Shown one piece after another: positions 1 through 6,777 of a stretch of DNA of 10,009 nucleotides (within the stretch, counting starts at the first letter, position 1; every line of letters starts with the position of its first letter). The DNA lies in contig JAWXCJ010000194.1 in the NCBI GenBank assembly GCA_034408875.1, positions 1 through 10,009 of the forward strand, read 5' to 3'. The notes below the pieces were generated by a model. It was not told where the DNA came from, ran no database searches, and worked only from the letters and a program-made list of their open reading frames with translations. Source of the DNA: JANNHK01 sp034408875. GTDB taxonomy: Bacteria; Actinomycetota; Acidimicrobiia; IMCC26256; PALSA-610. A program made the position numbers and the translations under genes.

Positions 1-1178
1 CAATCGACGCCCAGCCGCGGGTGAAGTCGCGGGCGACCGCGGTGGCATCCCGCTCCGGGGGGGCCCGGGTCCCCACCTCGATTCTCGATCTCGCCGAAAC
101 GGTCAGCGAAGAAGAACGCGACGGCGAGAGCCACGATGCGCGCCGGAGCAGCGCCTCGTTCAACCGGCTCGATTCCGACCCGATGATCGACCTGAGCGCC
201 GACAACGACGTACGGGGCAACGGGAACGGCAACGGTGGTGGCGGTGGCGGTGGCCGCGGCCGCGGCCCGACGGTTTCGACCGAAGCACCCGCGTTCGCCG
301 CGTTGCTCGAACGGATCACGGAAACCGTGGAACCGGCCCGCCCGCCGGCACTGGCCACGGCGGTACGCGAACAGCTCGACCTCTCGACCGGGGCCGCCCG
401 TCGAAGCGCGACCGCGGCGCGGATCTCCGACGACATGCCCGTCCCCGACCTCACCGCGGACGACGTCGCGGTGCTCACCGAGACCGTGACGCCGGTGGTG
501 TTCCGGCGCGTGGCGCGCAGCGACCAAGTGCTCGAGCGGCCCGAGAACGTGCTCGCGCGCCTCGGTTTGCCGGCCCGGCTCGTCCCCCGCGGCGTCGAGC
601 TGCGAGAGATGCGCGGCGCGCTCCTCGAATCACTCGCGCGGTTGCCAACGCCGTCGCTCCTGCCCGACGCGCCGGGTGTCGTCGTCGCCGTCGTGGGCGA
701 GGGCGCACAACCGGTGCGACTCGCACGCGACCTCGCCGAAGAACTCGGGCTCGACCCCGACCGCGTCGTGCTCGCGACGCACGAACCGCTCGGTGAGGGC
801 ATCCCCGCGTGGCTCCAGGTGTGCGACCCGCAGACCGCGGAGGAACGCCGGCGTTCGTGGCGCCGCCGCCCCTACCCGACGCTCGTCGCGTGCGCGCTGC
901 CGGCGGGACGCGGGCAGCTCGAATGGGCACGCGCCATGCTCGACCAATTCGAACCGACGAGCACGTGGGCCATCATCGAAGCCGGTTGGAAGTGCGAAGA
1001 CGTCGAATACCTGGCCGACGCGCTGGGTGGTCTCGACGTGCTCGCGCTCACCAACCTCGACGAGACTGTGAGCCCGGCCGCAGTCCTCGACCTCGGCATC
1101 GCGATCGGCCGCATCGAAGGCCGGCCGGCGACGCCGCTGACGTGGGCCGAGGTGTTGATGCAGCGGATCGTGGAGTGA
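1..1178 (+). CDS. Hypothetical protein with Gly-rich linker and FlhF/SRP-GTPase-like C-terminal domain (5' partial)
   Basis: The reading frame is open to the left edge (first full codon at base 3), so the gene probably starts outside the window; a GTG at 21 is a possible but unsupported internal start. The visible 391 residues contain a charged, poorly ordered N-terminal part, a run of Gly/Asn/Arg (about 217-275), a helical middle region and a C-terminal alpha/beta domain. That domain has a hydrophobic strand followed by a glycine loop (GVVVAVVGEGAQP, near 673-710), an 'AEELGLDPDRVVLAT' step and 'WAIIEAGWKCEDV' / 'LALTNLDET' segments, laid out like the G domain of FlhF/Ffh. The loop lacks the GKT of a working Walker A, so nucleotide binding is doubtful. 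TGA overlaps the ribosome binding site of the next gene, so the two are probably co-transcribed. I do not recognise a named family; the FlhF resemblance is my inference. Confidence 0.8.
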   Translation, partial: IDAQPRVKSRATAVASRSGGARVPTSILDLAETVSEEERDGESHDARRSSASFNRLDSDPMIDLSADNDVRGNGNGNGGGGGGGRGRGPTVSTEAPAFAALLERITETVEPARPPALATAVREQLDLSTGAARRSATAARISDDMPVPDLTADDVAVLTETVTPVVFRRVARSDQVLERPENVLARLGLPARLVPRGVELREMRGALLESLARLPTPSLLPDAPGVVVAVVGEGAQPVRLARDLAEELGLDPDRVVLATHEPLGEGIPAWLQVCDPQTAEERRRSWRRRPYPTLVACALPAGRGQLEWARAMLDQFEPTSTWAIIEAGWKCEDVEYLADALGGLDVLALTNLDETVSPAAVLDLGIAIGRIEGRPATPLTWAEVLMQRIVE

Positions 1179-1182
1179 CGCC

Positions 1183-1485
1183 ATGCGGCGCATGACCGTC
1201 GACCCCTCGTTCACGTTTGGCATCGCGCTGCTGTTGTCGCTCGTGCTCTGGTGGAACACGCTCCAGGGACTGCTGCGCGGCAACGTCGACATCATGGACG
1301 CGGGCCTCCGCTATCTCATGTGCCTCGGTTTCGCGTGGCTCGGCGTGTATCTCATCTCGACGCTCGTCGCGGGCTACGGCCGCGAGCAACGTCCCCCGCC
1401 GCCGCCCGCGGCGCGCCCAGGCCCGCAACGGCGCGCGGAGGACCAGCCGCAAACCGCCGGGACGGTCGAAGACCCCGCCGCCTAA
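1183..1485 (+). CDS. Small two-helix membrane protein of unknown function
   Basis: A 100-residue protein. The ATG at 1183 is supported by a GGAG at 1172-1175, seven bases upstream, which overlaps the end of the preceding gene and suggests translational coupling to it. Two hydrophobic segments are visible, 'FGIALLLSLVLWW' (residues about 11-23) and 'YLMCLGFAWLGVYLISTLVAG' in two halves (about 43-63), separated by a short hydrophilic loop with 'RGNVDIMDAG'. The tail after residue 65 is Pro/Arg-rich and probably cytoplasmic and unstructured. No catalytic motif is visible. Its position directly after the FlhF-like protein suggests it anchors or partners that protein at the membrane, but this is inference. 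It converges with the next gene, 11 bp apart. Confidence 0.75.
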   Translation: MRRMTVDPSFTFGIALLLSLVLWWNTLQGLLRGNVDIMDAGLRYLMCLGFAWLGVYLISTLVAGYGREQRPPPPPAARPGPQRRAEDQPQTAGTVEDPAA

Positions 1486-1496
1486 TTCGTTCGGGT

Positions 1497-1982
1497 TTAG
1501 CGGACGGCGAGGCTGAGCGTGCCGGTGCCGTAGTCGGCGACGGTCACGTCGAAGGAACGCAGCGCACCGGGCTGCGCGAGCAGCGCCGAGGTCTCGTCGG
1601 ACAGTTCCCCGGGTGTGCGGTGCACGCCACGCACGCGCAAGGCGGGCGTGTCGGGGCTGTTGAGCAACCGGGCCAGCTGGGTGACGATCTCGTTCCAGCT
1701 CTCGACGGTCTTGTCGTCGATGCGGCCTTCGGCGCTTGCGGCCTCGACCGACTCGGCCGGTTCCTCCGACAACACGCCGCCGAGCGCGTTGGTCAGGCGG
1801 ACGTCGGCGTAGCAGCACACCGCGACCGGTCCGTCGTCCACGCCGTAGTCGGCGACCACTCCGGGCGAGGCGGCATCGGGATTGCCCGCGGCGGAAGCGG
1901 CAACGGTGACCGCCCGCCCCATGATCGTCGAGAGGACCTCTCGCACGGCGGCGTCGGTCGGCATCGGATACTGCGTGGGCAC
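1497..1982 (-). CDS. Hypothetical protein, CheX/CheC-like appearance
   Basis: A 161-residue protein read from a GTG at 1982, preceded by AAGGA with a short spacing; an ATG at 1964 is an alternative start but has no ribosome binding site. The layout is an N-terminal helix ('AAVREVLSTIMGRAVTV'), strands ('GVVADYGVDDGPVAVCCYADV'), then a Gly-rich turn and a long helix ('ESWNEIVTQLARLLN'), then paired strands and a final 'VTVADYGTGTLSLAV' strand. This order resembles the CheX/CheC/FliY fold of chemotaxis phosphatases. The catalytic E-x-x-N of active CheX/CheC members is not clearly present (E-I-V-T at the matching site), so it may be a structural or binding relative. It lies 43 bp downstream of the whiB-like gene in the same direction and may share its transcript. 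No close family is recognised with confidence. Confidence 0.72.
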   Translation of the reverse strand: MPTQYPMPTDAAVREVLSTIMGRAVTVAASAAGNPDAASPGVVADYGVDDGPVAVCCYADVRLTNALGGVLSEEPAESVEAASAEGRIDDKTVESWNEIVTQLARLLNSPDTPALRVRGVHRTPGELSDETSALLAQPGALRSFDVTVADYGTGTLSLAVR

Positions 1983-2025
1983 GAATCCTTCGTCGGACCC
2001 ACCCGTACCGCCCTTGAGGCCGGAA

Positions 2026-2295
2026 TTACGCCGCTTTTGTTTTTCGGGCCGCTTTTTGGCGCCGCCGGACCAGCCGATGGCGTTCCATGGCGGTCAATCC
2101 GCCCCAGATCCCGTCGGGCTGGCGGGTCCCGATAGCCCATTCGAGACAGTCCGGGGCGACCGGGCAGGTGTCGCAAATGGCCCTGGCGGCGTCCGCGTCC
2201 TTGTCGGAAACGGGGAAGAAAACAGACGTGTCGGAGTCGCGACAGGCGGCTTCGGCCTGCCAGTCGGTTGAAGTTTCGGGAATTGCACGGGCCAT
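2026..2295 (-). CDS. WhiB-family Fe-S transcriptional regulator
   Basis: An 89-residue protein with the complete WhiB signature: C18, C41, C44 and C50 (C-x22-C-x2-C-x5-C), which bind a [4Fe-4S] cluster, followed by the G-I-W-G-G turn (residues 62-66) and a basic C-terminal tail (about 72-87) that contacts DNA. WhiB proteins occur only in actinobacteria and their phages; they act with the primary sigma factor to regulate development, redox response or cell division. The size is normal for a compact WhiB. The start is the ATG at 2295; the frame stays open far upstream, but that extension runs through the tRNA gene and is spurious. No ribosome binding site precedes the ATG, so translation may be leaderless. 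Which WhiB subclass this is cannot be settled here. Confidence 0.95.
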   Translation of the reverse strand: MARAIPETSTDWQAEAACRDSDTSVFFPVSDKDADAARAICDTCPVAPDCLEWAIGTRQPDGIWGGLTAMERHRLVRRRQKAARKTKAA

Positions 2296-2366
2296 AGGAA
2301 GAGTTACAACGCAACCGGCTACCCGCCCATTCCCGAGGTGGTGGGGCCCGCACGCCGATCCGGTTG

Positions 2367-2439
2367 TGGGTCGCCAGGGACTCGAACCCTGAACCTGCGG
2401 GTTAAAAGCCCGATGCTCTGCCAGTTGAGCTAGCGACCC
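2367..2439 (-). tRNA. tRNA-Lys (anticodon TTT)
   Basis: A 73-nt cloverleaf can be folded by eye on the minus strand. The acceptor stem pairs GGGTCGC with GCGACCC, the D stem pairs GCTC with GAGC, the anticodon loop is CTTTTAA (anticodon bases at 2404-2406), and the T arm is CAGGG-TTCGAGT-CCCTG with the usual TTCGA core. The discriminator base is A and the CCA end is not encoded. Anticodon UUU reads the lysine codons AAA and AAG. The gene sits 71 bp upstream of the whiB-like gene in the same direction. Confidence 0.97.
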
Positions 2440-2452
2440 CGAGGGGGTCCAC

Positions 2453-2458
2453 AGCGTA
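2453..2458 (-). promoter_or_regulatory. Possible -10 element of the tRNA-Lys gene
   Basis: On the minus strand TACGCT matches the actinobacterial -10 pattern TANNNT and lies 13 bp upstream of the mature tRNA start. No convincing -35 box is seen at 16-18 bp, so this is only a candidate. Confidence 0.25.
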
Positions 2459-2535
2459 GGCGGAACCCCTCGCCGGCCTCGGGCGATACGAGACCTGCTC
2501 TTCCTCCCGGCACCTTGTGCTGTGAAACTGGGAGC

Positions 2536-3075
2536 GTGTTCGACGTCAAAGAGTTCGTCAGCGCCTGCGTGCACGCGAACGCGGAGACCGAGCCCCGCCG
2601 GGCCGTCCGTGAACTTCTCGACCGCGCACTCGCCACGCCCGGCGGCGTTGCCGACACGATGGCGCCGACCGAGGCCGGGTTCACCCTGTTGCACCACACC
2701 CCCGAGTTGACCGTGCTGCACATCGTGTGGGCGCCGGGCATGGTGCTCTACCCACACGACCACCGCATGTGGGCCGTGATCGGCATCTACGCCGGGCGCG
2801 AAGACAACGCGTTCTTCCGGCGCAACGGCACCGCCCTCACCGAGTCGGGCGGCAAGGAGTTGCAGACCGGCGACTCGGTGATCCTCGGCGACAACACGAT
2901 CCACAGCGTGGCCAACCCGACCGACCGCCTCACCGGCGCGCTCCATGTGTACGGCGGCGACTTCGTCAACCAGCCGCGCAGCCAGTGGGGCCCGGGCCCG
3001 GTCGAGGAACGGCCCTACGACTTCGACGGCGCGCGTCAACACTTCGCCGACGCGAACGCCGCGTGGCGGAGTTAG
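2536..3075 (+). CDS. Cupin-fold metal-dependent protein, cysteine dioxygenase-like
   Basis: A 179-residue protein with a double-stranded beta-helix (cupin) core. The first cupin motif is visible as 'PHDHRMWAVIGIYAGRED', giving likely metal ligands H74, H76 and E89; H123 in 'NTIHSVANP' supplies the second-motif histidine, and 'GALHVYGGDF' (H137) follows. This matches the family of small predicted metal-dependent enzymes of the beta-helix superfamily annotated as cysteine-dioxygenase-like; the substrate is not known for most members. I place the start at GTG 2536 because the family typically begins with a short M-F-D-x-x-x-F-V stretch, as here. The frame is open to a TTG at 2515, but that adds residues unlike the family. 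A GGGAG lies almost directly against the GTG, which is closer than usual. The gene stands alone, divergent from the tRNA. Confidence 0.9.
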   Translation: MFDVKEFVSACVHANAETEPRRAVRELLDRALATPGGVADTMAPTEAGFTLLHHTPELTVLHIVWAPGMVLYPHDHRMWAVIGIYAGREDNAFFRRNGTALTESGGKELQTGDSVILGDNTIHSVANPTDRLTGALHVYGGDFVNQPRSQWGPGPVEERPYDFDGARQHFADANAAWRS

Positions 3076-3301
3076 TTCGGACGCGCGTCTACGTCAGCGC
3101 CGGCGTTGCCAACACTGCGCGCGACCCGGCGCCTTCACCTGCATGCGGATACCGCTCGGCGTCTCCAGGTCGTACGACTTTTCGCGGTTCGGCGCGAGTA
3201 CGCCACCGAACGCTCTCGTTGCCGAGCCACTCCGCGTATTGACCAGACGGCGCGTCGTTCGTGCGTACGACACCTCGCGCGCGCAGTTCAGAAAGCATCA
3301 C
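3072..3301 (-). pseudogene. Frameshifted remnant of a PD-(D/E)XK-like protein
   Basis: No single frame gives a sensible protein, but two joined frames do. In the first, 3301-3224 reads LSELRARGVVRTNDAPSGQY followed by A-E-W-L; dropping one G of the pair at 3222-3223 continues as A-T-R-A-F-G-G and then LAPNREKSYDLETPSGIRMQ followed by V-K-A. The conserved acids line up as E (YAEWL), D (SYDLE) and Q-x-K (QVK), the core of PD-(D/E)XK nuclease-like folds, and the segment resembles small proteins annotated as DUF6998 or similar. After QVKA the sequence may shift again, to a frame reading R-R-V-A-R that ends at 3072, on the stop codon of the cupin gene; without that shift it stops at 3094. The N-terminus is missing, replaced by the HNH remnant. 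The gene is dead unless a sequencing error explains the shift. Confidence 0.55.
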
Positions 3302-3790
3302 TCATTTGAGTGTGTAGTTGTCGAGGTTGCTCATGCCGCCGTCGGCCCAGTGCTTGAGGTGATGGGCTTCGCACCAGCCGGGCGGGGCACTGCAGCCGGG
3401 TTCGGTGCAGTGTCGGTCGCGCGCGACGAGCGCCCGCCATTGGGCGTCGGTCACGGTGCGGGTGGAACGTCCGAGGTCGAGGATCTGCGACTTCCCCGAC
3501 GTGATGATGCGGTGGATGTTGCAGTCGCACGTCATGCGCGCCAACGTGACCGCGGAGACGGCGCCGACGTGTTCGAGATCGGCCCGCACGTCGGTGACGA
3601 CGTCGACATGCCCGCGCGATGCGAGGACATCGAGGTCGACGCTAATCCCGGCGTTGGGCCGGCCGCGCCGGCGACCGGAGGGTTCGGAGCAAGACGTCGA
3701 CGGGCGGCATCCCGTGAACCTCGGTCGCCTCGTCATGGGTGTCGCCGGCCCGCGCCCGTGCACACCGTCGCCGCCGCGGAACGCGCCTGA
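3302..3790 (-). pseudogene. Truncated DUF222/HNH endonuclease (13E12-type) remnant
   Basis: The frame carries the C-terminal half of a DUF222-HNH protein: a 'GISVDLDVLA' strand, 'ILDLGRSTRTV', then the zinc/HNH region 'HCTEPGCSAPPGWCEAHHLKH' in two parts, followed by W-A-D-G-G and N-L-D-N. Intact members are usually over 350 residues and continue after NLDN with 'LLCRRHH', supplying the last catalytic His; here the frame diverges to Y-T-L-K and stops, so that His is lost. The upstream DUF222 portion is largely absent, and short pieces that look like it (for example 'THDEATEVHG') appear in another frame near 3730-3760, suggesting further frameshifts. The frame stays open up to 3838, but it then crosses the inverted repeat and is not believable there. 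Such genes are numerous and often degenerate in actinobacteria. Confidence 0.75.
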
Positions 3791-3791
3791 G

Positions 3792-3844
3792 CCGAAATTG
3801 CGCCACACGGCGACCGTTTCGGTCGCCACACGGCGCAATTTCGG
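3792..3844. repeat. 53-bp near-perfect inverted repeat (hairpin)
   Basis: The arms 3792-3816 and 3820-3844 are complementary over 21 of 25 positions around a TTT loop. The only break is a central ACAC that faces another ACAC. Because of this the 12-mer CGCCACACGGCG occurs twice in the same orientation (3801-3812 and 3824-3835) inside the palindrome. It lies 7 bp after the stop of the 60-aa gene and directly against the HNH remnant. There is no T-tract on either strand, so a classical terminator is uncertain; a dispersed palindromic repeat or a miniature mobile element is equally possible. Confidence 0.8.
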
Positions 3845-3851
3845 GATTGTG

Positions 3852-4034
3852 CTACTCGAAGAGGTCGTCGAGGCGGGGGGAGTGCACGAGTTCGTCGAGC
3901 CAGCGCGACAGTTCGCGCAGGTCTTCCGCGTTGAGGTCGAAGGGTTCCAGCGCGACGACCGGGTCGTCCCGGACGGCCCGGGCGAACTCGGGGTCGCTCC
4001 GCACCCGTTCGACGACCTCCGGTAGCCCAGCCAT
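3852..4034 (-). CDS. 60-aa hypothetical protein with a D-P-E-F ... L motif
   Basis: A small acidic, helical protein of 60 residues with no cysteine and no membrane segment. The pattern 'RVRSDPEFARAVRDDPVVAL' followed by '...LNAEDLRELSRWLDEL' resembles the short helical proteins related to Nif11/Franean1_4349-type RiPP leader peptides. It has no Cys-rich or Gly-Gly core and no maturation enzyme nearby, so it is not proposed as a peptide precursor. The ATG at 4034 has no clear ribosome binding site. The gene follows the LAL regulator by 49 bp in the same direction and may be its last co-transcribed partner. Function unknown. Confidence 0.6.
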   Translation of the reverse strand: MAGLPEVVERVRSDPEFARAVRDDPVVALEPFDLNAEDLRELSRWLDELVHSPRLDDLFE

Positions 4035-4083
4035 GGCGGCAGTCTGCGCCGAGACGCCCGTTCTCGTCCTGAGTACCGACTAC

Positions 4084-6729
4084 TCAGCCCTCGTCGGCCA
4101 GCGCCTTGGTCAGCTCGGCCCGGTTGGTGACGCCGAGTTTCTCGTACGCCCGCTGGAGATGGTTCTCGACGGTCCGGACCGAGAGTTCCAACCCGTCGGC
4201 GATCTCGCGGTTGGTCGCACCGGCGGCGGCCAGCCCGGCGATGTCGCGCTCGCGGGGCGTGAGCGGGGCCGCGGCGCCGCCCGCCGCGAGGGCCGGAGTC
4301 GCCGCGCCTTCGCAGCGAGCCCGCAACGCATAGCTGCGCCGCGCACTCGCACGAGCTAGGCGCGCCTCCCCGCTACGCCAATGGGCGGCGGCCGCCGTTG
4401 CCGCCGACTCACCGGCGAACAACCACGCTTCCATCGCTTCGAACCGACTCGCCACCGCGTCGAGCGCGGCGCCGTCGTTTGCGGCCGCCGCGCGCGTGTA
4501 CGCGACGCGCGTCGCGACGAGATCGCCCTGGCAGCCTTCCGCGACGCGCTCGAGCCGGTCGAGGACACCACGGGCGCTTCCGAGTCGTGCCGCGTCGTGC
4601 AACGCGCCGGCGGCCAGCGCGCGCGAGCCCGATGCTTCGGCGCGGTCGGCCGCAATCAACAACAACTCCACCGCGCGCGCTCGGTCGTGTTCGATCACGT
4701 GGCGCCAGGCCTGGGCGCGGTCGACCTCCGACTCCATGAACAACATCGTGTCGGCGGCGACCGCATCGAGCGCGTGCGCAGCGCTCACGGTTGCCGCGCT
4801 GTCAGCTGCCATCGCGGCCGCGATCACGCGTCCGGCAAGCGCCCACCGGCGCGGGCCGGGAAGGTGCAACTCCGAGAACAACGCTTCCGACTGGTCGAAC
4901 CACTTCCCCGCCGCCGCGATCCGCCCCTGGATCAACAAGATGCGACCGGCGACGAGCGCGGCCCATGCTTGGCGGGGCGAGTCGGCGTGCACGATCGCGT
5001 CGTGATGGGTGGCGACGACGATTGCCTCGGCGGCCGCGAACTGTCCGGCTTCACCGAGTCCGAGCCCGCGCACGACGTCGGGGAGACCCGGGTCGGCGAG
5101 CGCGTCCTGCGGTCCGAGGGCGATGCGCGCCGCCAATGCGCGAACACCCAGCGCGTCGGCATCGAGGCCGCGGCCGACGACCGCGAGCGCCGGTCCGGCG
5201 GCGCCGGCGGCGACGACGAACGCGCGGCCGGCGTCGAGCCCGAGGATGGGCTCGCATCGATCGATCGCTTCCAACGGCCGCCCGGCCAGCATGTCGAATT
5301 CGGCGCGCTGGGCGATCATCTCGTCCCGCCATTCGGGCACGTCGCACTCGGCGAGCGCGTCGTCGAGCACCTGGTTCGCTTCGTCGCCCCGGCCGAGCAC
5401 GAAGAACAACGCCGCGGCGCGTTCGATCGCGACCAGTGCTCGGTGGTCGGGCGTCGTCGCGCGGTTCGCGTCGGCGATCAGCAACGCCTCGGCTTCCCCC
5501 GCCCGCCCCGTCGACTTGAGTGCGCGCGCTTCGACGAGTGTCGCCTCGATGCCGGCGCCGGCTGCACGCGCCGCCGCCGCCAGCCGCAAGGCCAGCGCTT
5601 CGTCGTGCGCGATGTACGCCGTGCGCGCGGCTTCGGCCATCAGTTCCGGGTGGACGGCGCCACCGCCGTCGAGTCGCCAGACCGCGGCGCGCAGCACGTC
5701 GGGCATCGGCGGTTCGGTCATGCCGTCGACCGTGTCCGCGAGCGCGCGATTGACGGCCATCGTGCGAATCTCGCCGATCGTGTCGCGCAACACTTCGCCG
5801 TAAACGGGGTGCGCGAGACGCACGACAGTGTCCGCGTCGCGTCGTTCGACGACGATCAGGCGCTTCGATTCGAGCGTGGCCAACACATCCGATGTCGCCA
5901 GCTGCGTGACCAGGTCGAGCGCGAGTTCGCCGGCGACGCTCAACAACTCCAGCGTCTCGCGCTCTTCCGGGCGGGTCTGCGCGAGCCGGGCGCCGATGAG
6001 TTCGACGAGGCGCGACGAGCTGCGCAACCGCGACGTGAACCGCCAGTTTCCCGCTTGCTCGTGCAAGTACCCGGCTTCGAGCGCGCCCAGGACGAGTTCA
6101 CGCACGAACAGCGGGTTGCCGAGGCTGGCGCGCCACAGCTCGCCCGACGCGGCCGCGGTCAGCGGGCCACCGACGACCTCAGCCGCGAGTTGGTCGACAT
6201 CGACCGGGGTGAGCGGACCGATCTCGAGCCGTTCGGCGAGGTCGTCCTTCCACAACGCCCGGATCGCGTCGGGCACGTCCTCGTCGTCGCGCACGGTCGC
6301 GATGACCGCCGCGGCCCCGGTCAACGCAAGTTGATGGACCACCGTGGCGGTCGCGTCGTCGACCAGGTGGGCGTCGTCGACGAGCAGAGCGACGCCGTTC
6401 GGGCCCGCCTGCGCGGCGATCGCCGACTCCGCCCGCGCCACGAGGTCGGCGAGGCGATCGGGCCGGCGGTCGGGCGGCGGGAGAAAATGGGCGAGGGCAC
6501 CGAGCGAGATCGACGACGCGGCCCGGGTCGCGACCGCCACCAACGGGCGCATGCCGGCGGCCGACGCCAAACGCAACGCCTCGTGTCCGAGCCGGGTCTT
6601 TCCTTGACCAGCCGGGCCCGTGAGAACGGTGCCGCGGTGCGGTTGCGCTTCGAGCGCCGCCCTGATCGCACCGATCTCGGCCGACCGTCCCACCAGGGGC
6701 CATTCCACGCGCATACCCCTCACGCGCAT
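4084..6729 (-). CDS. LuxR-family transcriptional regulator with N-terminal ATPase (LAL/MalT-type)
   Basis: An 881-residue regulator read from the ATG at 6729, which has a closely spaced GGAG; a TTG at 6756 and an ATG at 6714 are alternatives. Near the N-terminus 'PLVGRSAEIGAI' opens a STAND/AAA ATPase domain with Walker A GPAGQGKT (residues 38-45) and Walker B VALLVDD (113-119). A long Ala-rich helical region follows (about 350-780), consistent with TPR-like repeats that sense a ligand or partner. The C-terminus (823-881) is a LuxR helix-turn-helix: 'LTPRERDIAGL', 'ATNREIADGLELSVRTVENH', 'KLGVTN'. Family members use ATP and a ligand to switch to a DNA-binding form and are often activators of metabolic or secondary-metabolite genes. 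The target here is unknown. It starts 48 bp after the L,D-transpeptidase gene in the same direction, so co-transcription is possible. Confidence 0.95.
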   Translation of the reverse strand: MRVRGMRVEWPLVGRSAEIGAIRAALEAQPHRGTVLTGPAGQGKTRLGHEALRLASAAGMRPLVAVATRAASSISLGALAHFLPPPDRRPDRLADLVARAESAIAAQAGPNGVALLVDDAHLVDDATATVVHQLALTGAAAVIATVRDDEDVPDAIRALWKDDLAERLEIGPLTPVDVDQLAAEVVGGPLTAAASGELWRASLGNPLFVRELVLGALEAGYLHEQAGNWRFTSRLRSSSRLVELIGARLAQTRPEERETLELLSVAGELALDLVTQLATSDVLATLESKRLIVVERRDADTVVRLAHPVYGEVLRDTIGEIRTMAVNRALADTVDGMTEPPMPDVLRAAVWRLDGGGAVHPELMAEAARTAYIAHDEALALRLAAAARAAGAGIEATLVEARALKSTGRAGEAEALLIADANRATTPDHRALVAIERAAALFFVLGRGDEANQVLDDALAECDVPEWRDEMIAQRAEFDMLAGRPLEAIDRCEPILGLDAGRAFVVAAGAAGPALAVVGRGLDADALGVRALAARIALGPQDALADPGLPDVVRGLGLGEAGQFAAAEAIVVATHHDAIVHADSPRQAWAALVAGRILLIQGRIAAAGKWFDQSEALFSELHLPGPRRWALAGRVIAAAMAADSAATVSAAHALDAVAADTMLFMESEVDRAQAWRHVIEHDRARAVELLLIAADRAEASGSRALAAGALHDAARLGSARGVLDRLERVAEGCQGDLVATRVAYTRAAAANDGAALDAVASRFEAMEAWLFAGESAATAAAAHWRSGEARLARASARRSYALRARCEGAATPALAAGGAAAPLTPRERDIAGLAAAGATNREIADGLELSVRTVENHLQRAYEKLGVTNRAELTKALADEG

Positions 6730-6777
6730 AGCTCCAGAGAGTAGACCCTCGCGCAAGAAGCGGGCGAGCGAACACCC

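Noticed and set aside
2367..2439. T-C mismatch at the first anticodon-stem pair (27:43) of tRNA-Lys
   Set aside because: As far as I recall other actinobacterial tRNA-Lys genes have a similar weak pair here; all other stems are sound, so it is not treated as unusual.
2296..3042. N-terminal extension of the whiB-like frame to 338 residues
   Set aside because: It runs through the tRNA-Lys gene, giving the well-known spurious tRNA translation 'SLAQLAEHRAFNPQVQGSSP', and across the cupin gene on the other strand.
3097..3132. Possible terminator hairpin (GCGCCGG / CCGGCGC) after the cupin gene
   Set aside because: Seven-bp arms around a 22-nt loop with no T-run; expected often by chance in DNA this GC-rich.
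4381..6744. 787-codon open frame on the plus strand, opposite the LAL regulator
   Set aside because: It is rich in Arg, His and Asp without any domain, and mirrors the real gene's codon pattern in high-GC DNA; the minus-strand frame has clear Walker and LuxR motifs.
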